Assembly: GCF_945859685.1 (NCBI RefSeq)
Contig: NC_079147.1
Span: 55,272,946 to 55,336,945, forward strand
From: Eupeodes corollae
Lineage: Eukaryota > Arthropoda > Insecta > Diptera > Syrphidae
DNA length: 64,000 bases
Direction: 5' to 3'
Below, in pieces: positions 11,641 to 22,439 of the stretch. A program made the translations under genes and the position numbers. Below the pieces are notes generated by a model. The model was not told the DNA's origin. It saw nothing but the letters and a program-made list of their open reading frames with translations, and ran no database searches. How positions within the stretch are numbered: position 1 is the first letter of the stretch; every line of letters begins with the position of its first letter.

Positions 11641-12204
11641 CTTTATTTGTTTATATTTTATATTTTTGTTTTAATAATTGCATTTGGTTCAATTTGGATT
11701 GTGTCGCGGTGATTTTGTATTCCGGGAGTTTTAATTTAGTATCGAATGGTGCGCACACAGGAATATTGTATATGTACACATATGCATGTGCTTGCATATT
11801 AGGGTGCGTTTCTTGCGACTATTTTTGTTTGAATTTTGATGGAAACATACATTTTAGCCCTAAATATCAATATTATCTACATCTTTTCCAGATACTGATC
11901 ATCAATCGATACTTTAGAGCTGAGAGAGATAATACTATAAAATGCCGCTGAGTCATTAAAATTTAAAGAAAGTAAAATTAGTTTCCATGTATAAATGGCA
12001 AATATCCCATGCCGTAGGTGAGTAATTAATATTAAAATTAAGGACTCAAGTTTTTGTTTGAATACTTCAAAAATGTCCATCATGGGAATAAAATAAAAAT
12101 AGCAAAAAAGGCACCTTAATGTGCATATTTGGTTAGTTGGTCACCGATACATAATGCCAATTTAGTTTGCAAAAACACAAACACATTTCCTTTATTTTTT
12201 GGGT

Positions 12205-12560
12205 GATCTACCATTACACATTGATAATTTACATAAGTAAATAGAGAAAAAGGAAGCGAAATAAGTTATCCGCCGTTGTATTCAGCGCATTCCATCCATA
12301 ATTCTTTTTGTTTCAGACAGTTGCCAAAAACAATTTCCATCTGAAGTATACGACTATTTTACGCAGTTGAAAGTGAGTTCCAATTTTAACCTCCAAATAC
12401 CTAAAGTTTTTGAAATTATTCAAGTACCTACTTGCCAAAAAAAAGTAAGTTTTGTATTATTATTATAATTTTAAGATTTTTTGACGACAACTTAGTTCAT
12501 GGATCATTTATAAAAATGTGCAACATTATAATTTTTAGTTCGTGGCTGCGCCGATTACAT
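12205..12560 (+). repeat. Exon-like block, copy 2
   Basis: Diverged duplicate of 11225-11640. It shares CATAAGTAAATA, GCCGTTGTATTCAGC, TTTGTTTCAGACA, GTTGAAAGTGAGTTC, AAGTAAGTTTTGTATTA and TTCGTGGCTGCGCCGATT. Its reading frame is less open than in copy 1. Confidence 0.6.
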
Positions 12561-13112
12561 TTGCATAACAGGGGTTAGGCACAATGGACACTTTTAGAGA
12601 AAAACCCTTTAAAGCATCGAAGTCTTCGATACAATTCTTCAATTTGTAAGTACTCTTACTTATTAATTCTAACTCTTTATTAAACAATATTTTCTCAGAT
12701 AATGGTTGCATTTATAATGTAACTGTTATCGAAGTTACATAAAATATATTTAACTTATCGAATGTTCTATTTACTACACAAATTGAGAGCCTTAAATATC
12801 TTTTTTTATAACTATCTGCTCTTTAAGTTGATCATTTTCCACTAACAAAACAATTAAGCTTAATTTTTTTCTATTTTTTTAAAGGTCCAGAAGATCAATC
12901 AAACGCAAAATGTTCAATTAAAAATGTCTTAACACAGCAAGAAGCTTAAAAGTGCTTATTCCTTTTTGATTTTTGTTTCGGTGCGATTGTTTTTATAACT
13001 TATAAATTCATTATATTTAAGTTTATCATTTCACATTCTTCAATTTATAGTTGTTTATACATTAAATTACACTACAATTATGATTTAATAACTTAACAAA
13101 TCTACATTTTCA

Positions 13113-13313
13113 GTGTTCAAGCCAAATTCAAGAAAACTTGATGGAGCTAAGGAAATTACTTCAAGTCAAAAAACAAACCTTACCTTAATACTTTATGGAG
13201 AAAATAAAGCTGAAAACTCGGAGGCGTATTTAGCTATCGATGACAGTCTATACACATGCGAAGTGCTCATAAGGACAATAGATGCACGTTTCAAGAATTG
13301 CTACCAGCATTGA
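13113..13313 (+). CDS. Exon-like open frame inside the 7.1-kb element, unknown
   Basis: A 66-codon frame follows a good acceptor (TACATTTTCAG at 13103-13113). It is uninterrupted to a TGA at 13311-13313 and its composition looks protein-like (KEITSSQKTNLTLILYG, YLAIDDSLYTCEVLIRTIDA, RFKNCYQH); the same frame carries protein-like sequence just after the stop (ARFHESYHQIQYLTLQTL). I do not recognise the family. It could be an exon of a captured host gene, a piece of the element's own lost gene, or chance. Spliced-looking pieces at 11.3, 12.35 and 12.88 kb lie upstream on the same strand. Confidence 0.3.
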   Translation: MFKPNSRKLDGAKEITSSQKTNLTLILYGENKAENSEAYLAIDDSLYTCEVLIRTIDARFKNCYQH

Positions 13314-13984
13314 ACGCCCGATTTCATGAGTCATACCATCAAATTCAGTACCTTACACTACAAACATTATACTACAGTTAATTGACTCAGAAGACACCTT
13401 ACGTAAGTCCTAAGCATTACAATTATTTTTATTCTAAAATACTTAGTTGTAAAGAAAATCATTTAAGTTTCATTTATAAAAGGGTTTATAATTTGCTTGA
13501 TAAAGATCAAATCGTTATTTTATTCATAACTCATGACATGAGGTATTTTATATAAATTACAATTATCTTTTATATTTTTTCTTAAGTGTTTGCTTAATAA
13601 CTTGTAATAATTAAAAGTTTAGTTTGTAAAATCAAAGTTGTGGCTTAATTGAAATATAATGTACCAACCAATTAAAGTTTTTATTATTTGTAAGATAAAA
13701 GAAGATTTCACTGGTCCTTCCAGAAGAAAGGTCAATTATTTATAGACATTTATTCAATTTTCGGATACCTTTCGATTTCACTATTAAATTCTTTTGGGTA
13801 AGGACTATTTGAATTTTCGCAAAAACGTTTCAGATTTAATATTGCAATTTAAATTTGAAGATTTCATAGGGTAAGTATTTATTGATAATTTAATCTTTTC
13901 AAGTATCTTATTTTTCAGATTCATATCTTCAAAATAATTTATTGAAATTTCTTTTAGGTGAAATTAAAAGATTTAAAGGTATTT

Positions 13985-15060
13985 TCAGAAACCAATGGAG
14001 AATTTACAATAATTTGTGGTTAAATCCAAGTCCGTATTTGCAAAGAATCTAAAATAATTGGGATTTTGCCAAATAAATTTCGGTGAAATCCAAATTTTTA
14101 AAGGTAATCTACAAAACTTGTTGGGAATCCCAACAATAATTATAGGTAAAATCCCGTCCTGTATATGCAATGAATCACTAATTTTTGGGATAATATCCAT
14201 ACATTTAGGTGAAATGCCAAAATAAAAAGATAATCTACAAAACTATTTGGGAATATCAACAATTATTATAGGTTATATCCCATTCTGTATACGCATTTAA
14301 TCAATTATTGTTGGTATTTTATCAATAAACATAGCTGAAATCAAAAAAATCAAAGGTAAGCTACAAAATCAGTTTAGAGTTCCAACAATAGTTATAAGTA
14401 AAATCCCACTATTCATATGCAACGAATCAATATTTGTTGGGATTTTATCAACAAATTAAGAAGAAATCCTGAAATTTAAAAGAAATTTACAAAACAAATT
14501 GGGAATTCCAACAACAATTTTAGGTAAAACCTCATTATTTATATGCAATGCATCAATAATTGTTGCAATTTTAGCGATAAATTATGGTGCAATCCCAAAA
14601 TAAAAATGTAAGCTACAAAATCATTTTGAAATTTCAACAATAATTATAGGTAAAATCCCATTATTTATATGCAACTAATCAATAATTGTTGGGATTTTAG
14701 CAACAAATTTAGGTGAACTCTCAAAATAAAAAGGTATTCCTCAAAACTAATTGGGAAAATTTACAATAATTATAGGTGATATCCCATTTTGTATATGCAT
14801 TTAATCAATATTTGTTGGGATCTTATCAAAAAATTAAGGACTAATCCCAAAATATGAAGGAAATTTACAAAACAAATTGGGAATTCAAACAACAATTTTA
14901 GGTAATATCCCATTATTAATATGCAATTAATCAACAATTTTTGGGATTTTATCAATATATTTGGGCAAAATATCAACATTTTTTGGTTATGTACAAAACC
15001 AGTTGGGAATTCCAACAATAATTATGGTTATAATTCCATTTTAGGTTTTAAATTTAGCAA
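13985..15060. repeat. Tandem array, about nine copies of a ~126-bp unit
   Basis: The core TTGGGAATTCCAACAATAAT (with variants) recurs at about 13996, 14120, 14247, 14372, 14499, 14624, 14751, 14877 and 15003, a spacing of 124-127 bp. Within each unit TAGGTAAAATCCC, TATATGCAA, AATAATTGTTGGGATTTTA and AAATTTAGGTGAAATCCC follow in order. The units are degenerate, so the array is old relative to its amplification. It lies close to the right end of the 7.1-kb element. Confidence 0.85.
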
Positions 15061-15479
15061 AAATTATTGGTGGTTGCCGTTTAAATTTGGTTAAAATCAC
15101 TAACAGAAAAATTAATAAGCAATCATTCGGGTATTTAAACTATAAATATAGAAAAAATCCCTTTCCAAATGTTTAATGTAACTATAATCATGGGACTTTT
15201 CCCATAAAATTTTGTTTGAAACTCTAAAAGATGTAGGCAATATCAAACAATATATAGGTATTTAAGCAATATTTTGTAGTAATAGAATTTGGTTGAATGA
15301 AATTGAATTGAAATGATATACCTATACAACTTTTCATTACCAATAAAGTATTGTCAGATATCCAATACATTTTTGTGGGTTTTGTAACAATAAAAAGTAG
15401 AAGTCACGAAAACGCCTATATGTATGGTTGCATTATACGTGAAAATTGAGCTAAATTACCAATAAGTTCTCTGAGTGTT

Positions 15480-16323
15480 GTAACACAATTTTCTGCCAGA
15501 TCTGACCGTCAAAAGCTTCAAGTTCAATGTCACCTATACCGATGCCTTCTAGTTCGGTTGCATCGCCAATGAAAATCATTGTCGATTGTTGAAGGGTTAT
15601 GTAGTTCTTGTACCATTCTCTCGGTGAGCTCATGTGTTGAGTTGCAGCACAGTCTTGATACCAACAGTCTTCAGAATTTTTGTAGAAAGAGTCCATCGAG
15701 TATAAACTGACCTTTATAAGTGCACGTCTGTTACTGTAATTCTTGTTACGTTTATCATATCTGTCTTCATTATGACTAGATTCTGCATTCGGACAGTCTT
15801 TCGCGAAATGTCCTTTGCACTTGCATTTTTTACAACCATATGGATTTTTACAGTACTCAACATATTTTGCAGACGGTTTTCCATGGCATCGAGACTTCAT
15901 GTGGCCAGTCTTTCCACATTTGAAACATTCCGGAGGCTTGCTCTTCAAACTTCCAGGGGATGTATCTGACTTGTTTTTGTATTTCGATATAAAAGCATTT
16001 TAAGATGTAGACTTTTGTGACTGACTTTCATTTAATCTATCTTCTTCTAGTCTTAGCCTATCAAATAAGTTTCCCAGACACTTTTCTGCTCCACTGACAT
16101 TGTCCCAGGCTGTTCGAAAGTGGTATATTTTCGGTGGCAATATACCTAAAATTCTCTTCATAATCCAGGAGACCTTCAGGTTTAACGGTTATACCAGTAG
16201 CAACATCAAAAATTTTCTTACCTTTCAAGGTTAAATATAATTTAAACTTCCATGACTCGTAATTAACGTTTCCACTGGAATCTTCAGTTAAACATTCAAG
16301 TTGAGAGCGTATACTTTCCATTT
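15480..16323 (-). pseudogene. Copia gag with zinc knuckle, and protease
   Basis: The gag start is at 16321 (MESIRSQLECLTEDSSGN), open to 16061. The nucleic-acid-binding part, 15948-15451, holds two zinc knuckles (CFKCGKTGHMKSRCH and CKKCKCKGHFAKDC, the first a classical CCHC) and then protease-like WYQDCAATQHM, where copia elements have D-S/C-G-A. The frame reaches WQKIVLQ and is then cut by the CACTCAGA element at 15477; the lost continuation (DVLHTPKMP) is found on the other side of the insertion at 8361. The two gag blocks are separated by a frame break near 16000. Confidence 0.88.
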
Positions 16324-16420
16324 TTAATATTATATAATGTTAATTATTCCAGACAATTCAAAATTTCAATCTCAAACTTAAACCCAATACATGCATGGCA
16401 ACATGCCGGGGCCAATAAAC

Positions 16421-16671
16421 TGATGAATTTATTTAATGAGAGTACATTTATTTAAGAAAAATTTATTTAACAAAAAAACGCCTTTTGTACTCGTAGTTAT
16501 GATACAAAAATTCAAATTCAAGTTTCCAGTTCGATAAAATATTTTATAATGAAATAAGAAAAGTTTTCATATGACTAAAAATATTCAGAAGTAACTAATT
16601 TGTTTTGTTTAGAACAAGTATTCAAAATTCAAAGTATAACAAATAAAATGGTAAAATAATTAATATCAACA
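16421..16671 (-). repeat. 5' LTR of the copia element (251 bp)
   Basis: On the minus strand it starts TGTTGATATTAATTATTTTA and ends ATTCATCA, and is followed by the putative primer site at 16420 and below. Confidence 0.9.
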
Positions 16672-16676
16672 CAGAG

Positions 16677-16810
16677 GCAGAAAAATGGACGAGGGCAAAA
16701 CAAAATACATGCTTTCATCAAGAAAGCACCTACAACGCAGACGTCTTAGTCGAAACGTCACCATTGACAGACGTAAATTTAAGATATTGCGCATTCAAAA
16801 AGATAGTGAC
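16677..16810 (+). pseudogene. RTE-like reverse transcriptase fragment, target of the copia insertion
   Basis: Plus-strand translation from about 16682 gives MDEGKTKYMLSSRKHLQRRR and then LSRNVTIDRRKFK, matching the segment just after the FADD box of RTE-type reverse transcriptases (EEKTKYM..., then NVTIDxxxFE). The frame decays after about 16790. The copia element inserted immediately upstream. Confidence 0.6.
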
Positions 16811-18455
16811 TAAGTAGTCAAAATTCAACTAGTTTTGTGAATGCGAAATTGCACTACAAAGGTAGTCAATCCGGAACTGTCATATTACTGACAATGGCAA
16901 ATATATAAAATAAGACAAATTTTTGATATGATAACTTTAAATATTCTGTTTTGTTTTTTAATTCAATAATAATCAAATACAATACACAATTTTAGTGATT
17001 TGTATTTAAATACTGAACGATTAGTTTAATTTTGAATTTGTATGCCGTTCTCGATCAGCTGATCGTCAAAATCAACTTTGCAGCTAAAAATTTTACACTA
17101 CGCCGAAGGAGACGTTTCAACTAATTTTGTAGTTGCATTTACCCAATCAGAATGCCTTGACTACGTAACCACTAACTTAGTGAATACCCACAATTATTTT
17201 CAATTCAATGAAAGTTACAGCAGCCATATTCTTGAATGTGTGTACCGTACTATAAAGAAGACCGAGATCGTGGATTTAACTTTGAAGACGACATTTTTAA
17301 ACTACGTCGGAAGGGAAGTTTTAACTCATTTTGTAATAAATTGCATCAAGCGATTCAAAATGACTTTACTACACAAAGCTTTGACCAACTAGATATGCAC
17401 TGCTTGTAGCCAGCTTCGCGTTATTGTCATCCATTCCTTAAAATAACAGCTGATCAAACATAGTTCAGATGTCAAAGAAAGGAATCCAGAGGTATCTAAG
17501 AAATAAGAATTTCTGAGGTACCTATGTAGGTATCTGACAGACCAGCTGATTCAACACATGGTTGAATTCCAAGAAACTTGAAAATTGATTTCAGCTTTTT
17601 GTATTTGTTGGTAAACAAAAAGATACAAAATGTTAGTTTAAGTTGTATTTGATGATGTTCTGTACATAATAGACGATGAAGTAGTTTTTTGCCTCCGAAT
17701 TTTAGAAGGTATTTATGATCTATTTTTTCAAACTTACCTCCAGTCTAGTGTCGAGCATTCTAAAGTTGAAGAACCTCATCATCGTCCGACGAATCAGTTG
17801 ATTTGTCGATTAAATGAAATACAACAATTTTGACTTCGAAGCTTAAATGTTTCTCTGCTTTTTGTGGACAGCTGAAAGTTGTTTTTTTTTTTTGACAGCT
17901 ATCTCAATACAGCTAACAATACAGTTCAACAAGGTACCTAAAAATCAATCTATCCAAGATACCCTATCCAACACGATATTGAACGCAATTTCATGTGATC
18001 TCTTTGATCTCCCACGTCAACACTAGATGCACTATCTTTCAAAATTCTGTAAAATTAAACGTACATATGCTTATTTTTATTAACAGTATTAACGGACACC
18101 CAAGGGGTGTTTAAAGTTTAAACACAGTGCAAGCTTTGGTAAAGTTGGAAAGGATTAAAAAGAAAATTCCGGTACACATTGCATGATAGGGAAAAGCATT
18201 GCACATTCTCGATGTGCGGTTGAAAAAAAATGTTCTTTACTTAACTGTACGCACGAAACTGAGCTCAAGGCTAAACAGATGAGCATTCCTGGAAGTGCGA
18301 GTATTACAGATGAATTTTTTGATTGGGGGGGGGGGGTAAAATTGACTAATTCAACAAAGCATTGTTTGTAAAATTCTAAGTAGAAGAACGAATGTCATGA
18401 AACATTGTGGCAGCGTTCGAGTGATGAAGTCATTTGCTCGAATTACAGCAATTAT
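16811..18455. other. Spacer with short repeats, no supported gene
   Basis: The longest frame (17078-17395, plus) is 104 codons and is internally repetitive: about 17075-17135 resembles 17280-17345 (CTAAA...TTAAACTACG followed by CTCATTTTGTA), so it is more likely repeat DNA than a gene. Several CAGCTGATC sequences occur (17055, 17447, 17543). A run of twelve G lies at about 18325-18336. Confidence 0.4.
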
Positions 18456-19400
18456 TTTATGACTTATAGATTTGAAACCATCCAGTACATTTTGTATGGA
18501 ACGGTTCGAAAGGTAGTTTCTAATCCAAAGAAGAAGGGATTCATCAATACCAAAAGCACCACTTTCGATAAGAGAGCTTGGTGCCGAACTCTATTAAATG
18601 CCTCCAAAACGATGTAAAGGTTTGTTCCACTGTTCGGTGAGATAAACCATGAGATCACCAGTAGACCTATTGCTACGAAAGCCATACTGCCGGTCATTAA
18701 GAAGCTTTCGTTTTCATGAAAATCAGCGTTTCCATGACCTTGGAAAGACGGACGTGAGTGTTATTGGACGATAATTTCAGGGGGAGGAAGATTCGCCTTT
18801 ATTTAGGAACAGACTGGATACATACTTGTTTTTGTTTCCATCGGCTCGGGAAGAGACCCGTGTAGTAGGAAAGATGGAAAAGCGTACGCAGTGTTTTTGC
18901 CCACGTTGTTCTTCAGAACAATAGGGGGAATACTATCCGGTCCAGCGGATTTGTCTATGTCAAGGTCTTTCAATACTTTTGCAACTACACGTGTAATAAG
19001 AAATAAGATTCGTCCCATTAAATCGTTTACTCTCTCAAAAACAGGAAAACTCATGGCACTCTCTGGAAGCTTCGAATTAATAGCAAACTGTGCTGCAAGC
19101 AAATGACGAGTGTAATTAATTACCTTTGGGACATTGTAGTATTTTTTGCCGAAATTTCTGGTCATGCAAAAATCTCGTTTCTGGAATATGACCGTTGCAG
19201 GTCTTTCTAGTTTCTTTCAACTTATCCCGGTTTTCCTTAGTAGGGTTGGTCTTATAACAACAGAAACTCACATCTCTTATTCTAATAACCTCTTTACAGC
19301 TCGAATAAAACCATGAGTTCCATAGCTGCGCTGGAATCGACGTCACTATCTAGGAAGCATAGTGACAAGTTAAAGTTTCTTAAGAACTCTTTGAGAGAGA
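18456..19400 (-). pseudogene. Jockey-type non-LTR retrotransposon fragment (ORF2)
   Basis: The minus strand carries, in order, a linker with KEVIRIRDVSFCCYKTNPTK, then VAKVLKDLDIDKSAGPDSIP (start of the reverse transcriptase palm; the P-D-x-IP box), LLHGSLPEPMETK, and in another frame LNDRQYGFRSNRSTGDLMV followed by DRVRHQALLSK-like sequence. Frameshifts split it, and the YADD region is missing. Related fragments of the same family lie at 23230-24210 (plus), 30300-31620 (minus) and 45315-45600 (minus). Confidence 0.8.
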
Positions 19401-19536
19401 GTACTTACATTATGACTTATGAGGAAAATTTGAATATTACCCTCATTGCAGAGTGTAGACGACACTTTAAACAATCTAATGAATTACGATTTCCCTGGTC
19501 TGGAAATTACTGCTTATTTACATACTTTTAACTTTA

Positions 19537-19694
19537 TTTACGACTCTCAACGATTCCTTTGTGCGAGTAATGTTTTCAGGAATAGAGGGGACCTACAGTT
19601 TTAAGCCGAATCCGAATGGCTAATTTGAGAAAGCCCTTTTTTGTCAATTCCTCGCAAGAGGCAGTATATGTGAAAAAAAAACTTTAGATGGCAC
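19537..19694 (-). mobile_element. SINE fragment, body without tRNA-related head
   Basis: The reverse complement matches the body of the complete SINE at 61691-62009: CTGCCTCTTGCGAGGAATTG, CATTCGGATTCGGC and GTAGGTCCC-type blocks in the same order. The tRNA-like promoter part is absent. Confidence 0.8.
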
Positions 19695-20081
19695 AATCAG
19701 ACAACAATGTTTTTGGTAGTTTTTGCACAATCAACGGAAGGTCGAGGTTAATGAAGTAAAGTTGCTTTTTACTCGGAACTTAAGGCGAATTTCAATGTTT
19801 TATTCTCTTTATTATTTTAAATGCTTTGTTTTTGGTAAAGCTGTCTTAAAAGGAATTCCAGCTTCTCTTAATTCTTTTAGTGGAATAATTTCTGAGGTTA
19901 CTTTATAGTTTTGTTAATTATTAATCATATCTTAATTACAATCTCAATGAGATAAAATATTACGGTATCCAGGTCCGTATTTATTACTATGTAATCATCG
20001 GTTCGGCAACCTTGTTTTACCCACAACAATTTTTGTTAAATAACATACAACACAAATGTAATTTGTAAACAATGGCATTCT
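19695..20081. other. Spacer downstream of UGT copy 1
   Basis: AT-rich; I see nothing coding in it. Confidence 0.4.
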
Positions 20082-20087
20082 TTTATT
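20082..20087 (-). terminator. Poly(A) signal AATAAA of UGT copy 1
   Basis: AATAAA on the minus strand begins 38 nt after the stop codon (20125). UGT copy 2 has ATTAAA at the matching place (24458-24463). Confidence 0.6.
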
Positions 20088-20124
20088 GACTTAAAAAACG
20101 AACGATTGATACTTCCATGTGCAG

Positions 20125-21849
20125 CTATTCTTTCTTTTTATCAAGCTTAATATCTTTTCGAAAACCAAATCTCCGAACCAACTTATTAAAACAAAACTTA
20201 ATCAACATCTTTCCCAACTTGAAGCTTATATACAACATTGCTAGCAGAAACAATATAACATCGATACTATTCTCTTGGAGAACATTCAAATCCTTCAAAG
20301 GACTCTGCATATGAGGAGCACCTCTGTGCCTTATAACATATTCTATCCAATAGACGGCAGTTTGTTTCGCTGTCATTGGTCGATCTTTGTAAAGCCTTGA
20401 AAATGTCTCCACATTAGTTTTGTATGTTTTATTTTTCAAAACTTCATTGATGGTTTCTCGAAACATTTCCTTTGTCATTGTAGTGTGATCCAGGATCAGA
20501 CCATGACCCTTGGCTTGCATATTTCTTGCATTGCTTGGTTGGTCATCCATTATTGGCAATGCAACCATTGGAACTTCATGGTACTCTGCTTCGGTTACAC
20601 CTCCTTTCCCAGCATGAGTTATGAAAAGTTTGACATTCCTATGTGGCAGGATATCGTCTTGAGGCAGCCATGATTTGTAAAGGATATTTGATGCGTTTCC
20701 CGGATGTTTAATTTCATCGAGTTTCCATATGACGTTGTACTTGAGAGAAGAAAGGACTTCAAATATCATTTTGTAGGTGTGGTCCTTAACGTGCAAGCCA
20801 CAGGCATTCGATCCAAGACTGAAATATATTACACCATGAGGAGAATTGTCTAGATAGTTTTGAAGGTCCTTTGAAAATAAAGAAATAAAAAGGCACATTT
20901 AATTAACCCAGAAGATTATAAAGTTTTGTTTTTGAAACCTTGGGCAGAGGATCAGGTTTCTCCTTTATCTGAATACCTCCAATTTCAATGAGACCCGGTA
21001 CTAAAGGCCTCACTGGAGCTTCACTAAAATGATGATTGTAAAATATCATAGAAATGTTTTTCTTAGTCTCCCAATATGATGGGTATTCAGGACTTGGATA
21101 AACTTGGCTGAAAACATAAATATTAACAAAAGTTTTGTTATTTTGACAGATAGATATAAATAAACGGCAAATACTCACTCATAATAATTTTTCAAAACGT
21201 ATTCACCTATTTTAGTGATGATACCCTCAACAATATAAAAAATAAAATTTAAAACCCTGTAAAAGAAGTCCATTTCATTGGGTGGGATGAACGGCGAATA
21301 GGGCACGAAAGCCGGAAGATTCGGATTACCAATCAATCTTGAAATATGACCAAATGGCTGCATCATCCAGACAAGTACCGATGGACACTTAAAATGAGCT
21401 GCCTCTCCCAGATTTGCCTCATTAAATTGATATCCCAACAACACAAGATCAAAATTATTGTTTTCATTCTTAAAGCTGATATAATCCGGATCCAAATTAT
21501 AATTCGAATATTTATCCATCATATTTTTGATAGCGGCGAACCATTTGAATGGCTTGAGGTAGAAAGGCGCTCGAGTTATAGTGTCCATCATAATAAATGT
21601 ATCATTTTGTGTGTGCTCCAGAGTTTTCAGATAGATATGTCTATAGCCAAAGTTCGGATCGTTCAAACGCATCGAAGTTACCACCGTGACATTGTGGCCC
21701 CGTTCAACTAGAGCCCGCACTACGCCCATGTGAACGATAACATGCGAAGGGCTATGAGTGAGAAATAAACCGAGTATGTTTGATGAAATGACGTCATTTG
21801 TTGATAGAATCAACAAAATACCGATTATTCCAAGTCGGGGGAACTTCAT
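20125..21849 (-). CDS. UDP-glycosyltransferase, copy 1 (intact)
   Basis: Three exons, 21849-21179, 21107-20939 and 20868-20125, add to 528 codons (527 residues), the usual UGT length. The enzyme transfers a sugar from a UDP-sugar to small lipophilic molecules in the ER lumen. Visible: signal peptide (MKFPRLGIIGILLILSTND, about 1-22); N-terminal acceptor-binding half with HSPSHVIVHMGVVRAL (the His near residue 32 is at the position of the catalytic base); PDP-type linker; HGVIYFSLGSN; UGT signature from SWLPQDDILPH through FITHAGKGGVTEAEYHEVP to DDQPSNARNM; one transmembrane segment (VILFLLAMLYISF) and a lysine-rich cytosolic tail ending KKKE, an ER-retrieval-type signal. All splice sites are GT/AG; the donor of exon 2 is the weaker GTTTCA. 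It is a tandem duplicate of 24508-26232. Confidence 0.93.
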
Positions 21850-21915
21850 TTTCGCGATATACTCGGACGCTATACGGCGACGGCGATTGTTAGCACGCCT
21901 CGAGCACTATTATCG

Positions 21916-21921
21916 GACTGA
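21916..21921 (-). promoter_or_regulatory. Initiator (TCAGTC), UGT copy 1
   Basis: TCAGTC on the minus strand fits the arthropod initiator TCAGTY and would put the start site at 21919, 70 nt before the ATG. The surrounding sequence (CATTCTCAGT) is conserved upstream of copy 2 at the same distance. Confidence 0.45.
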
Positions 21922-22189
21922 GAATGAGAACTAGAAGTTCGTGAATGGAAAAAGCAACGCATGTCTGTTTGGTATTGATGAACATTAATGTGTGCATTTT
22001 GTTTTTGTTTTTAGTTTTGTATTAATAAAAATGTGTTTATCTTTCTTTTGTATCTTTTAAATATAATAAATAATCGTATAATAAGATTTGAATTGTTATA
22101 AGTGCTGGCAGGTATCAAATCTTTTGCAAATTAGTAAGATACGTTAAAAAAAACATATTAAGAAAAAATACTCATAGGGATTTGTTAAA

Positions 22190-22232
22190 AAATTGTAGGT
22201 CAACTCCATTCCTGACATTATTTGGAGAAAAG
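22190..22232 (+). mobile_element. Short SINE tail fragment
   Basis: ATTGTAGGTCAACTCCATTC followed by CTGACAT resembles the SINE body at about 61897-61922. Only about 35 bp can be matched. Confidence 0.35.
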
Positions 22233-22439
22233 AGAACTAAAGAGTGGAAAAACGCTATTATGGCTTTGCATTTTTACGAGTGGATGCATGACTTAATTTA
22301 CTCAACATACTACGAATATCGCAAAACAAAGTTTTAATAACGGTCGTTTTATTCGACGTTTGAACATGAAAGAATGTTGGAAATACGAATACAAGTATTG
22401 AGTACTGTTTTCAAGCGTAAATCGGCCGATTCTGCTACA

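Larger units (their letters stand above)
8364..15477. mobile_element. 7.1-kb non-autonomous element with CACTCAGA terminal repeats
   Basis: The copia protease reading frame defines both edges: WQKIVLQ on the right and DVLHTPK on the left join without a gap once one TT (AA on the minus strand) is removed. The inserted DNA starts CACTCAGAAAA on the plus strand at 8364 and reads CACTCAGAGAA inward from 15477 on the minus strand, giving 8 perfect and about 10 of 11 matching end bases, with TT on both outer flanks (8362-8363, 15478-15479). No transposase was recognised in any frame. Contents: AT-rich subterminal repeats (8.4-9.9 kb), duplicated exon-like blocks (11.2-12.6 kb), a spliced-looking open frame (13.1 kb) and a tandem array (14.0-15.1 kb). 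The superfamily is not assigned. Confidence 0.75.
5782..16671 (-). mobile_element. Ty1/copia LTR retrotransposon, decayed, with a 7.1-kb insertion
   Basis: Two LTRs (5782-6018 and 16421-16671) with TG...CA ends lie in direct orientation and are flanked by a perfect 5-bp target duplication, CAGAG (5777-5781 and 16672-16676). Read on the minus strand the order is LTR, gag with a zinc knuckle, protease, then after the insertion integrase, reverse transcriptase, RNase H and LTR. A purine tract AAGGAGAAG abuts the 3' LTR (6019-6027 reversed). Next to the 5' LTR the minus strand reads TTATTGGCCCCGGCATG, similar to the internal initiator-tRNA priming site of copia (tentative). Without the 8364-15477 insertion it would be about 3.8 kb of internal and LTR sequence. 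Multiple stops and LTR indels show that it is inactive. Confidence 0.92.

Noticed and set aside
14770..15018. Minus-strand open frame in the tandem array
   Set aside because: It is the translation of two 126-bp repeat units; its internal repetition mirrors the DNA repeat.
17078..17395. 104-codon open frame as a gene
   Set aside because: It is internally repetitive at DNA level, lacks splice or family signals, and lies in a repeat-rich spacer.
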